Assembly (NCBI GenBank): GCA_963763085.1
Contig: CAVXNB010000001.1
Coordinates: 496,001 to 560,000, forward strand
DNA length: 64,000 nt
Origin: CAVXNB01 sp963763085
GTDB taxonomy: Bacteria > Actinomycetota > Acidimicrobiia > Acidimicrobiales > Bog-793
Reading direction: 5' to 3'
Numbering within the stretch: position 1 is the first letter of the stretch; each line of letters begins with the position of its first letter. The translations under genes were made by a program, and so were the position numbers. The notes under the pieces were generated by a model. That model saw only the letters and a list, made by a program, of their open reading frames with translations, searched no databases and was not told the origin of the DNA. Shown one piece after another: positions 24,734-32,447 of this stretch.

Positions 24734-25342
24734 GTGACCGGAGCAGAGTGGACTCACCGCTCAAGGGCAGTCTTCGTCAGTGATTTCGTCGACATGAACC
24801 TTCCTTTCGAGGAGCTGGCAGCGCTCTTCCTGGCCAAGAGCGGCGCATGTATGGGCATCTGTCCCGACAACGCGGGCGACTCGCCGGCAGTCACCATGGT
24901 CGCCTGCGCGCCGCGGGTGCATGACGAGAGTGTGATCGTGCCGATCACCTGGCAACCGGGCGCCGGCGTGCCACGGCTATCCACGATCGAAGCAGACCTA
25001 CGGTTGACCAGCCTTGGTGGGCAGCGCTCTCGAGCGGCCCTGTCCGGCCGCTATCGGGTCGGCCTTCCTTGTTCGGCCGTTGAGTTCATCTCGGCCCGCC
25101 ACCTGGCCGAGTCATGGTTGCGCAGCTTCCTCGAGCAACTCGAAGCGACGTTGCGCGTGCAGCTGTCGACTCCGACGGAGCTCGAGGGCGACCCGGGCGG
25201 GCAGGCCTGCAGACGAACGGGACCCGTCGCCGCGTGCGGCAGCAGGGTCCTTCGGCCCGACGGGACGGGACTTTCGGCCCTCGTCGGCGCAAGCTTCGAC
25301 GCAGATCATGGAGACAGGGTCCGCGGGAGCCGGACCACTTAG
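24734..25342 (+). CDS. Unknown family, paralogue of the gene at 32954-33505
   Basis: Unrecognised protein of about 202 residues. It aligns by eye over 150 residues with the product of 32954-33505: SRAVF(V/L)SDFV, PF(E)xLA, PRVHD(E/Q)xVIVPI(T/S)W, LEADL(R/E)L(T/S)(S/A)LG, (N/S)GRY(R/Q)V, (H)xxAES(W/S)LR(S/R)FL. The strand-rich middle and the helix at the end suggest a small ligand-binding fold, perhaps START/SRPBCC-like, but this is a guess. GTG 24734 has a GAGGAGG site eight bases before it; ATG 24713 is possible. The last 45 residues have no counterpart in the paralogue and run through the doxX promoter boxes. Confidence 0.65.
   Translation: MTGAEWTHRSRAVFVSDFVDMNLPFEELAALFLAKSGACMGICPDNAGDSPAVTMVACAPRVHDESVIVPITWQPGAGVPRLSTIEADLRLTSLGGQRSRAALSGRYRVGLPCSAVEFISARHLAESWLRSFLEQLEATLRVQLSTPTELEGDPGGQACRRTGPVAACGSRVLRPDGTGLSALVGASFDADHGDRVRGSRTT
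25245..25280 (+). promoter_or_regulatory. Tandem DosR-like boxes upstream of doxX
   Basis: GGGTCCTTCGGCCC (25245-25258, 12 of 14) and GGGACTTTCGGCCC (25267-25280, the reference form). Centres are 22 bp apart. The second ends 76 bases before the doxX ATG. Both lie inside the 3' end of the upstream frame. Exact repeats of the second box occur at 32385 and 36730. Confidence 0.65.
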
Positions 25343-25355
25343 GAAAGGAACTCTC

Positions 25356-25946
25356 ATGCAGAATCCTGTTGCATTGCTCGGAAGCCCATCAGAGCGCACC
25401 AGCCCGAAGTGGGTGAAGTGGCTCGAGGAGTCAAAGGTGATGGCGGTTGGCTACACCGCGATGAGAGTCTGGCTCGGCGCGATGTGGATCCAGGCTGGCG
25501 TCGCCAAGCTCTGGGGTGCGGAGAACCCGTACTTCATGCACAACAACGGTGCCGGCGTCGCAGGCTTCGCCTCCCACGGCGTTGCGGCCTACAGCTGGTG
25601 GGGCAGCTTCCTCCACAGCTTTGTCGTCCCGAATGCCGGCGGCATTGGCATCCTGGTGGCCGTTGCCGAATTCGCCATTGGTATCGCCCTCTGCCTGGGG
25701 CTGTTCACCCGAGTGGCTGCCCTCGGAAGCCTCGCTCTGCTGTTCACCTACGTCATGTCGGGTACGGCGAGCGTGTGTGCGTTCTACGCACTGTTCGCCA
25801 TCGTGATCATGGCTACGTGGAAGGCATCAAGCTGGATCGGGATTGACGGACTGATCGCCGGCTACCGCCAGCGCCGCCAGAACGCCAAGGCGCCCAGCAC
25901 CACCTCGGCTGTGACCGGGATCGTAGGGGCGGCCAAGGCTGCCTAG
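25356..25946 (+). CDS. DoxX-family membrane protein
   Basis: Membrane protein of 196 residues with four helices: AMRVWLGAMWIQAGVAKLW, a segment around SWWGSFLHSFVVPNAGGIGILVAVAEFAIGIAL, GLFTRVAALGSLALLFTYVMSG and ALFAIVIMATWKAS. The first helix with its GxxKLW end is the DoxX signature. Relatives include the small subunit of thiosulfate:quinone oxidoreductase and redox-stress membrane proteins; its own role is not known. ATG 25356 follows an AGGAAAGGAA ribosome site. It is a separate transcription unit with its own DosR-like boxes and a strong hairpin after it. Confidence 0.85.
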   Translation: MQNPVALLGSPSERTSPKWVKWLEESKVMAVGYTAMRVWLGAMWIQAGVAKLWGAENPYFMHNNGAGVAGFASHGVAAYSWWGSFLHSFVVPNAGGIGILVAVAEFAIGIALCLGLFTRVAALGSLALLFTYVMSGTASVCAFYALFAIVIMATWKASSWIGIDGLIAGYRQRRQNAKAPSTTSAVTGIVGAAKAA

Positions 25947-25972
25947 ACGGTCGCTTCCCTCGGTACATAGCT

Positions 25973-26004
25973 CTGATGCGGTCTGCTTCGGCAGACCGCA
26001 TCAG
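25973..26004 (+). terminator. UUCG-capped hairpin after doxX
   Basis: Perfect 14-base arms CTGATGCGGTCTGC and GCAGACCGCATCAG enclose the very stable loop TTCG. It starts 27 bases past the doxX stop and touches the stop of the reverse gene at 26001, so it probably ends transcription from both sides. No U tract is seen, as is common in high-GC actinobacteria. Confidence 0.75.
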
Positions 26005-26793
26005 CGCGTCCGCGGGCTGGTCGCAAGGCCAGATCTCTGCGCGGACGCGGGAAGTGCATTGACGACCCGCAGCATCCGGCCCGTCCAGATCCGCAGGCGC
26101 CGGACTGCCCCCCGCGTGAGGCGCTGGCAGACCCAGTCCCAGTGCAGGGCGACCTCGTCGCCTGGCACGAGGTCGTCGAGGAAGCCGACACCATCGATGC
26201 TCCGGCGTGCCTGCACTGTTCGTCCCGGGCCTTCGAGGAGCAGCTGGCCTTCGATCCGAAGGGTGCTGACTCGAACCGTCACAACGTCGCCCTCGACCGA
26301 CAGCACCGTCGCACATCGGATGCGGCAATTGTCAAGCACGTTGAGCGGAGCTTGCCCTGATCCGGCCCGCAACAGAGCAAGCCACGGGTAGACCGCTAAG
26401 ACGTGGAAGTTGTGGCTCGCGGCGCCGCCGAGGAGCGCCGCCTTGGTGGCGGACGCGACGTCCCCGCCCGTACGTCCTTCGAAGCTCTCCTGCAGCGTGG
26501 AGGCGAGCGCAGACGCAGGGACGCGTCCGAGCAGGGAGTTACCGATCCAATAGGCGTCGACGACGCGGCAGTCGAGCGGGTCTGCGATGCCGTTGCTGGA
26601 GGCGATGACACCGAGGTAGGGCCACGCCCCGGTGAAACGAGTGGCGCGGACCGACAGGTCGCCCACCGCGGTTCCGCCGGCCGCGGTCTTGCAGCAACGA
26701 ATCCGGGTCCGGCCCCCCGCAGTATCCGAGAGCGTTCGGAGGATAGGCGAAGCGGGCGAAGGTGACCGAGCCGGGCAGGGTCCGCGCCGTCAC
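26001..26793 (-). pseudogene. Frameshifted gene, DUF6390-like, next to hydrogenase maturation genes
   Basis: Two frames together make one protein. The frame from ATG 26793 gives TARTLPGSVTFARFAYPPNALGYCGGPDPDSLLQ. Near 26695 the sense moves to another frame, which continues GDLSVRATRFTGAWPYLGVIASSNGIADPLDCRVVDAYWIGN down to 26001. Both halves match the layout I recall for DUF6390 proteins (FARxAxPPNxLGYCG, then FxGAWPYLxLIA and DPLDxRVVxAYWxGN). Removing one base after the SLL codons restores the frame. It overlaps hypC at its start and so belongs to the hydrogenase operon. Either the gene is dead or the sequence has a one-base error. Confidence 0.65.
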
Positions 26794-27026
26794 GGGGTGC
26801 TCGCTTCCCGGAATGCCCGAAGCTCGGACAGGGCGGCTTCGGCCTCTTCGGGTTCAACCGGGCTGAGCGCGTACCCGCTGTGGGCGACGAGCCAGTCGCC
26901 GGGCTTTGGCGGGCGTCCCTCGTATGCCAGAAGTGAGACGCTTCGTTCGTGCCCGTCGAGATCGAGCACGGTCACGCGACCGTCTTCGACGGCACCGATC
27001 ACGAGGTGGATCCGGCTCACGCACAC
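26790..27026 (-). CDS. hypC: HypC/HupF-family hydrogenase maturation chaperone
   Basis: Small protein of 78 residues. It begins MCVSR with the conserved Cys2 that binds the iron-cyanide centre during [NiFe] active-site assembly. The GHERSVSLL, KPGDWLVAHSGYAL and EAEAALSELR parts follow the HypC pattern (V.DxxGxxRxVSL, GDxVLVHxGxA). It overlaps the protease gene at its 5' end and the DUF6390-like gene at its 3' end. The other hyp genes (hypA, B, D, E, F) are not in the window. Confidence 0.8.
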   Translation of the reverse strand: MCVSRIHLVIGAVEDGRVTVLDLDGHERSVSLLAYEGRPPKPGDWLVAHSGYALSPVEPEEAEAALSELRAFREASTP

Positions 27027-27598
27027 GCGAGAACTTCCTCGACGAGTTCGAGGACGACGGCCGCCGCCTTGTCGACTGCGGCTTCGACGGCGGGGCTCAG
27101 CTCGGATCCTGGACTGAAGTCCTCACCCTCGACACCGCAGATCACGACGCTGCGCGGGGCGCGATCCACCGCACGTGCCAGGCGGAGCACGTTCGCGAGC
27201 CCGAGACCGTGCGAGCTCGATGGAGAGCGTCCCGCGACCGCGCAAGCAGCGGTGCGAGGGGTGTCGCCTTCGGCCGCGAGGCGGGAGACCGGTTGCTCGA
27301 GCCTGATGAGCGAGACGCTTCCTGGGGCAAGGCCGGACCTGGTCGCATCCAGGATGACGGCCAGCTCCGCTCCGGACCAGTACGAGAGCAGGTCGAGAGG
27401 ATCAGCCAGCTGAGTAATGACGCGGCAGTCGGCTAGGGCGTCAACGGCCATGCGCCCGGCAAACGACCTCGCCACCCTCGTCCCGACCCCGTCGTCACCG
27501 CGCCACTCGCTTCCCATCGCGACCACCACGATCGGGGTCAGCCGGCGCTGAGCCGGCGGCCCGTCGTCGCCCGCGAATGCCCGACGCCGGCTCGTCAC
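27017..27598 (-). CDS. [NiFe]-hydrogenase maturation protease
   Basis: Endopeptidase of 193 residues of the HyaD/HycI family, which trims the C terminus of the hydrogenase large subunit once nickel is in place. The N-terminal motif VVAMGSEWRGDDGVG carries the first metal ligand, and AELAVILDATRSG the second acidic one. SSSHGLGLANVLRLA supplies the histidine region, and VVICGVEGEDFSPG is the family C-terminal motif. The GTG start at 27598 overlaps the large-subunit stop. The longer frame upstream is shadow. Confidence 0.88.
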   Translation of the reverse strand: MTSRRRAFAGDDGPPAQRRLTPIVVVAMGSEWRGDDGVGTRVARSFAGRMAVDALADCRVITQLADPLDLLSYWSGAELAVILDATRSGLAPGSVSLIRLEQPVSRLAAEGDTPRTAACAVAGRSPSSSHGLGLANVLRLARAVDRAPRSVVICGVEGEDFSPGSELSPAVEAAVDKAAAVVLELVEEVLACA

Positions 27599-28899
27599 CG
27601 ATGGTGCTCCACGGTCACGTCGAGAAAGTGGGCGGCGCACGAGATGCACGGGTCGTGGTTGCGCACCGTCTGCTCGCAGCGCCGTGTCAGCTGCTCGTCG
27701 GACATCGCGAGCGAGCTTTGCACCACGGCTCGCAGATCGTCCTCGATCGTGAGCTGATTCTGCGAGGTTGGCGGCATGATGCGCGCCGAGCAGATGATCC
27801 CCTCGGCGTCGAGCTCGTAGCTCTGGAGCAGCAGGCCGCGGGGCGCCTCTGTCGCACCCGTGCCGACACCGGCAACCGGGGGGACCGGCGCCGACGGTGG
27901 CCTGGGCGGCTCGTACGACTCGACGAGCCGCAGCGCCTCGTCGCAGGCGAAGACGAGCTCGACCGAGCGCACCACGATGCTGCGGAAGGGGTTGCGGCAC
28001 ACCGGTCCCAGACCGGCTGCGGCGGCGGCCTGGCGGGCGATCTCGGGCAGGAATGCGCTGTTGAGGGCGTAGCGAGCGAGCGGTCCGGTGAGATAGGAGT
28101 ACTTCCCCTCGAGGCGCGCCTGTAGCGCGGTGGAGCGCGCGACCTGCTCCTCGACCGACAGCGAGGCGAGACCGGCCGGGTCGGTGTCCAGCCCTTCAGA
28201 GGACGCGACCCTGCCGGACTCGATGGGGTAGGCGTGCTCTCCACGCAGGGCCACGAACCGATAGTCGTTCTCGACATCGGGAAACTCGAAGGACGCCACC
28301 CACTCGGTGGTCGCCAAGGCTGCGTCCCGGGCCCGCCGCAGGGGCTCGGCCATGGCGAGCACGGCGGACCGGTCGGGAGCACGGTAGAAGCCGCCCAGCC
28401 GAACGTTGACCGGGTGGACCGAGCGCCCTCCGACGGTAGCCATGAGCAGGTTGCCGATGCGCTTGAGCTCCAGGCCCCGTTCCACCGGCGTCCGGTCGAG
28501 CGCGGCGAGCTCCACTGCGTCCTCGCAACCGAGGAAGTCCGGTGCATGGAGCAGGTGGACGTGCAAGGCGTGGCTCTGGATCCACTCGCCGCAGTACAAC
28601 AGCCGGCGCAAGGCCACAATGGAAGGGTCGACGGACACACCGCAAGCGTCCTCGATCGCCGCGCAGGCGCTCATCTGGTAAGCGACCGGGCAGATGCCGC
28701 AGATGCGCGAGGTGATCTCCGGCGCCTCGCTGTGGCGTCGCCCCCTCAGCAGCGCCTCGAAGAACCTCGGCGGCTCGAAGATGTTGAGCGCCACCTCGCC
28801 GACCTCCCCGTCGCGGACCTCGACGTACAGTTCGCCTTCCCCTTCGACGCGCGCCAGGCCATCGACGTGGAAACTTCGCCGGGTCGTGTCATGGGTCAT
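27595..28899 (-). CDS. hydA: [NiFe]-hydrogenase large subunit, group 3b type
   Basis: Catalytic subunit of 434 residues. Nickel ligands: RICGICPVAY (Cys67, Cys70) and DPCISCAAH (Cys418, Cys421). After His424 only ten residues remain, the peptide expected to be removed by the neighbouring protease. RVEGEG near the N terminus is the usual early motif. With small, FAD/NAD(P) and iron-sulfur subunits in one operon, it is a bidirectional, NAD(P)-linked cytoplasmic group 3b enzyme (sulfhydrogenase type; related to Hyh/Hyd3 of mycobacteria), able to evolve or use hydrogen. ATG 28899 overlaps the small-subunit stop. Confidence 0.92.
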   Translation of the reverse strand: MTHDTTRRSFHVDGLARVEGEGELYVEVRDGEVGEVALNIFEPPRFFEALLRGRRHSEAPEITSRICGICPVAYQMSACAAIEDACGVSVDPSIVALRRLLYCGEWIQSHALHVHLLHAPDFLGCEDAVELAALDRTPVERGLELKRIGNLLMATVGGRSVHPVNVRLGGFYRAPDRSAVLAMAEPLRRARDAALATTEWVASFEFPDVENDYRFVALRGEHAYPIESGRVASSEGLDTDPAGLASLSVEEQVARSTALQARLEGKYSYLTGPLARYALNSAFLPEIARQAAAAAGLGPVCRNPFRSIVVRSVELVFACDEALRLVESYEPPRPPSAPVPPVAGVGTGATEAPRGLLLQSYELDAEGIICSARIMPPTSQNQLTIEDDLRAVVQSSLAMSDEQLTRRCEQTVRNHDPCISCAAHFLDVTVEHHR

Positions 28900-29662
28900 G
28901 CGCGAGGCTCTCTTCCCTGAAGGCTGGGGCATTGGCGTTGAACGTCCGGAACAGGCGCGAGACGTCCACCGCCTCGAGGCCCCCGGCGAGCAACCAGCGA
29001 GCGAGCGAGGAGGTGTTGGCGGTGTCGGCCGGACCGAAGCAGCCGAAGCAGCCGCGGTCGACGGCCGGGCAGAGCGCCCCGCAGCCTGCTCTCGTGACAG
29101 GCCCGAGGCACGCCGTGCCGTGGGCGACGAGCACGCAGACCGTTCCGCGGCCCTTGCACTCCTGGCAGACGCTGTGCCCAGGGAGGTGAGGGCGACGCCC
29201 GGCGAGGTAGGCGGTAACCACCTCGAGAAGCTGGTGGCGATCGATCGGGCATCCGTGCAGCTCGAGGTCGACTTCGACGTGGTCCGCCACGGGCGTGGAG
29301 GTCTCGAGCGTCGCGACGTAGTCGGGATGGGCGTAGACAGTCGACACGTACTCGCCGGCGGATGCGAAATTGCGCAGACCCTGGATCCCGCCGGCGGTGG
29401 CGCAGGCACCGATGGTGACCAGCCGGCGTGACGCGGCTCGCACCGCCTGGATGCGTTCGAGGTGCTCGGGCGTGCTGATCGAACCCTCCACGAGCGACAG
29501 GTCGTAGGGACCCGCGACCTCGGCGCGGGTCATCTCGGTGAAATGCGCGATCTCCAGTGCGCCGGCCAATGTGAGCAGCTCCTCCTCGCAGTTGAGGAGG
29601 CTCAGCTGGCAGCCGTCGCACGAGGCGAACTTCCACACGGCGAGGCTGGGGCGCGCCGTCAT
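28889..29662 (-). CDS. hydD: [NiFe]-hydrogenase small subunit, group 3b type
   Basis: Electron-transfer subunit of 257 residues. The proximal-cluster cysteines are Cys15 and Cys18 (KFASCDGCQLSLL), then GACATAGG and HGCPIDR. Further cysteines form two more clusters (VCQECKGRG and CGALCPAVDRGCFGCFGP). There is no Tat signal, so the enzyme is cytoplasmic. It overlaps the gamma-subunit gene by four bases and the large-subunit gene by eleven. Confidence 0.92.
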   Translation of the reverse strand: MTARPSLAVWKFASCDGCQLSLLNCEEELLTLAGALEIAHFTEMTRAEVAGPYDLSLVEGSISTPEHLERIQAVRAASRRLVTIGACATAGGIQGLRNFASAGEYVSTVYAHPDYVATLETSTPVADHVEVDLELHGCPIDRHQLLEVVTAYLAGRRPHLPGHSVCQECKGRGTVCVLVAHGTACLGPVTRAGCGALCPAVDRGCFGCFGPADTANTSSLARWLLAGGLEAVDVSRLFRTFNANAPAFREESLAHDP

Positions 29663-30561
29663 CGCTCACGCTGGGTCATGAGCTGCTCCACGACGCCGGC
29701 ATAGGTGACGACCGGCCCGTCCCGGCACAGAAGCAGCGGACCGAGCTGGCAGTGGCCGCAGAGGCCGACGCCGCACTGCATGTTGCGTTCAAGGGAGACG
29801 CGGATCCGCTCCGGCACGATCCCCTTGTCGAGCAGGGCCCGGGCGGTGAACCGCATCATCACCTCGGGCCCGCAAATCAAGACGGTGGTCCGAGCCGGGT
29901 CCAGCCGCGCGGATTCAAGCAGCGTTGTGACGACTCCCACCGGTCCCGGCCAGCTCCGGTCGGCCACGTCAACGGTCACTTGGACCTCGGCCCCGGCCTC
30001 CCGCCAGCGTGCGAGGTCCTCGCCGAAGACGATCTGGTCGGGCATCCTCGCCCCGACGAGGACGATCAGCCGCCTGCTCTGCCCCGCCGTGGCGAGCGGC
30101 ACAGATCCCGCTGCTGTCGTGGCTGGCGGAATCTCCCCGATCATGTGGCGAACGGCGCCGCGGAGTGGAGCGAGCCCGATGCCGCCGGCGACGACGACGA
30201 CGTCGTCGTGCAACAGCTCCTCGGCTCCCCAGTCCGTGCCGAACGGGCCACGGACGCCGACGACCTCGCCGGTCTCGCAGCGGCACAGCGCGTGGGTGAC
30301 GGCACCCACGTCACGGATCGTGTGCTCGATCGGTCCGGATGCGCCGGGCGCGCTGCTCACCGAGATGGCCACCTCTCCTACCCCGAAGGCGGTGAGCATG
30401 TTGAACTGTCCAGCACGAAACGGGAGCGGCGCACGCTCGACTGGCTCCAGCGACAAAGTCACGACGTCGCCGACTTCAACTCGCCGTTGGACGACACGGT
30501 ACAGATCGGGCACCAGGCTCCCCGGATCGGTTCGCACGGCCTCCGCGACGTGAGCGGTCAT
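29659..30561 (-). CDS. hydG: Hydrogenase gamma subunit, FAD/NAD(P)-binding with [2Fe-2S] site
   Basis: Diaphorase subunit of 300 residues of the ferredoxin-reductase-like family (HydG of sulfhydrogenases). A FAD-binding barrel (PFRAGQFNMLTAFGVGEVAISVSS) is followed by a nucleotide-binding fold (VVVVAGGIGLAPLRGAVRH, VLICGPEVMMRF). A C-terminal four-cysteine [2Fe-2S] site is seen in ERNMQCGVGLCGHCQLGPLLLC. It exchanges electrons between NAD(P)H and the iron-sulfur subunits. The start overlaps the upstream stop in ATGA. Confidence 0.9.
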   Translation of the reverse strand: MTAHVAEAVRTDPGSLVPDLYRVVQRRVEVGDVVTLSLEPVERAPLPFRAGQFNMLTAFGVGEVAISVSSAPGASGPIEHTIRDVGAVTHALCRCETGEVVGVRGPFGTDWGAEELLHDDVVVVAGGIGLAPLRGAVRHMIGEIPPATTAAGSVPLATAGQSRRLIVLVGARMPDQIVFGEDLARWREAGAEVQVTVDVADRSWPGPVGVVTTLLESARLDPARTTVLICGPEVMMRFTARALLDKGIVPERIRVSLERNMQCGVGLCGHCQLGPLLLCRDGPVVTYAGVVEQLMTQRER

Positions 30562-31094
30562 CGGGCCGTCGTGGTCTCGCCCGGCGCGCGCCGGCTCGCA
30601 GCAAGCTCGGCTCTGGGCTCTGTCGGATTGCCGCCGCCGTCGCCGTAGAGATCGAGGAGTCGTACCCGAGTGGCCTGGAGGCGATCGAGCATGATCGAGG
30701 CCAGCCGCTTCATGAGCGCGTAGCCGAAGTCCGGCTCAGCCTCCGCCTTCGATCGCAGGCAGACTGCATCGACCGAGATCGCACCGACGGGACTCGTCGC
30801 GCGCACGTCGAACTGCCACACGAACGGCGGGAACAGACATGACCAGCCCACCACGTCGCCCGGTCCGAGCGTCTCGATGACCATCGCCTCGCGCCCGGGA
30901 GCGTGCACCTCGATGGCCACGCGTCCGCGGCGAACCAGGTACAAGGAGTTCGCCGGCTCGCCCTCGGCCAGGAGGAGCTGGCCCGGGCTCACCGCCACAT
31001 TCTGGGCGCAACCCGCGACGAGCTCCACGGCGTCTCCCGGGAGCCCTGCAAGCAGCGGGTGGCGGGCAACTAGATCCGCGATCTGCTCAGGCAT
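30558..31094 (-). CDS. Cyclic nucleotide-binding domain protein in hydrogenase operon
   Basis: Protein of 178 residues that is almost wholly one Crp-type cNMP-binding barrel (PGQLLLAEGEPANSLYLVRRGRVAIEV, then IETLGPGDVVGWSCLFPP). A short C-terminal helix follows (MKRLASIMLDRLQATRVRLLDLYG). There is no helix-turn-helix, so it is not a DNA-binding regulator of the Crp type. Similar genes accompany group 3b hydrogenases as I recall them. It may tune the enzyme to a nucleotide signal, but the function is unproven. Confidence 0.82.
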   Translation of the reverse strand: MPEQIADLVARHPLLAGLPGDAVELVAGCAQNVAVSPGQLLLAEGEPANSLYLVRRGRVAIEVHAPGREAMVIETLGPGDVVGWSCLFPPFVWQFDVRATSPVGAISVDAVCLRSKAEAEPDFGYALMKRLASIMLDRLQATRVRLLDLYGDGGGNPTEPRAELAASRRAPGETTTAR

Positions 31095-31124
31095 GCACGG
31101 ACCTCCGATCGGCTCCTTCCTCGG

Positions 31125-32294
31125 TCATCGTATGGCGCCCTGCGAGCCGGCAACCTGCTCCGGGTGCGTCGGGTGGACGTCGCCGTCGGTGGCTCGGATC
31201 GCCCCGGCTTCCTCGGTGAGGTCGATGCCGACGGGACACCAGGTGATGCAGCGTCCACAGCCGACGCAGCCCGAGGTTCCGAACTGGTCCCACCAGGTCG
31301 AGAGCTTGTGCGTCATCCATTGCCGATAACGGGCACGAGTTGTGGCCCGCACAGGGCCGCCGTGGAGATAGGAGTGGGCCAGATCGAAACAGGACGACCA
31401 CGTCCTTTCGCGCTCGACCGTCCCTCCGAGGTCGGTCGAGTCCTGGACCGTGGCGCAGAAACATGTCGGGCAGACGAGGGTGCAGTTGCCACATGCCAGG
31501 CAGCGCTCGGCGACGTTGTCCCAGCGCGGATGCTCGAGGTTGCGGGCGAGCAGCGCGGAAAGGCCGTCGGTGTCGAGCCGGCGGCCCATGCGGGCGACCG
31601 CTCCTTCCACGACAGCCTTGCGCGCTGAGGCGTCCTGATCACGGGCCGCGCGCGTCGGCAGGCCGGCGAGCACCTCGGCTCCCTGGTCGGAGCCCACCCT
31701 CACGAGAAAGCGGTGGCCGCCGCCGTCGTCGAGGAGCTCGGTGAGGGCAAGGTCGAAGCTGCCATCGGCGGCGGGGCCTGTCCCCATCGAGGCGCAGAAG
31801 CACGTTCCGGAGGGCGATCCGCACTCGACGACCACCACGAAGCCGGGTCGCCTTCGAAGGTACGCGCGGTCCTGGCGCGGCGCGTCGCCGAAGACCCGGT
31901 CGAGCACACCGAGGGCCGCCAGCTCGCAGGGACGGGCCCCCACGAGGGCCGTAGGTGGAGTCTCGTCTCGGATCTCTTCTAAGCGAAGGCTTCCTTCGGT
32001 GGTGGTCGCTCTCCACACCACCGAACGGGAGGCGAAGACGTCTGGTTTGATCGAGTCCTGTCCCACCGCCCAGGCGAAAAGCGCCGAATCGTCCCCGTGC
32101 TCGAGGCGGTAGCGGCCGGGGGACTGGGTGTCGTGCCACCCCTCGGGCAAGTCGTCGGCGCCGCGCACCTCGTCGATCGAGATCGCCTCGTCACGGACGA
32201 CCGGACCGAGGACCCGATAGCCGCGCTCACGCAAGAGAGCGATGAGCCGCTCGAGCCCGCCGCGGTCGACGACGGCGGTGTCTCCGATGGGCAC
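31125..32294 (-). CDS. hydB: Hydrogenase beta subunit, 4Fe-4S dicluster protein
   Basis: Iron-sulfur subunit of 389 residues (HydB/sulfhydrogenase beta type). An N-terminal half with GARPCELAALGVLDRVFGD and FCASMGTGP is followed by two ferredoxin motifs, CLACGNCTLVCPTCFC and CVGCGRCITWCPVGID. It carries electrons between the diaphorase and the small subunit. It is the first gene of the reverse hydrogenase operon (hydB, cNMP protein, hydG, hydD, hydA, protease, hypC, DUF6390-like). The exact DosR-like box lies 91 bases before its start. Confidence 0.9.
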   Translation of the reverse strand: MPIGDTAVVDRGGLERLIALLRERGYRVLGPVVRDEAISIDEVRGADDLPEGWHDTQSPGRYRLEHGDDSALFAWAVGQDSIKPDVFASRSVVWRATTTEGSLRLEEIRDETPPTALVGARPCELAALGVLDRVFGDAPRQDRAYLRRRPGFVVVVECGSPSGTCFCASMGTGPAADGSFDLALTELLDDGGGHRFLVRVGSDQGAEVLAGLPTRAARDQDASARKAVVEGAVARMGRRLDTDGLSALLARNLEHPRWDNVAERCLACGNCTLVCPTCFCATVQDSTDLGGTVERERTWSSCFDLAHSYLHGGPVRATTRARYRQWMTHKLSTWWDQFGTSGCVGCGRCITWCPVGIDLTEEAGAIRATDGDVHPTHPEQVAGSQGAIR

Positions 32295-32384
32295 GGACTG
32301 AGGCTAGGGCGCGTTGGGCTCGCAGGAAAGACGAATCTCGGACTGCACCGACTGCCCTGCGAGCAGCGCCACGTTGCAAAGATT

Positions 32385-32398
32385 GGGACTTTCGGCCC
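32385..32398 (+). promoter_or_regulatory. DosR-like box between hydrogenase operon and universal stress gene
   Basis: GGGACTTTCGGCCC, identical to the boxes at 25267 and 36730. It ends 50 bases before the universal stress GTG and 91 bases before hydB on the other strand, so it may control both. No second box 22 bp away is visible. Confidence 0.65.
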
Positions 32399-32447
32399 TT
32401 GGAACCTCGGGGCCTCGACGTCACCATGGAGCGAGGAGGTGGTGGCA

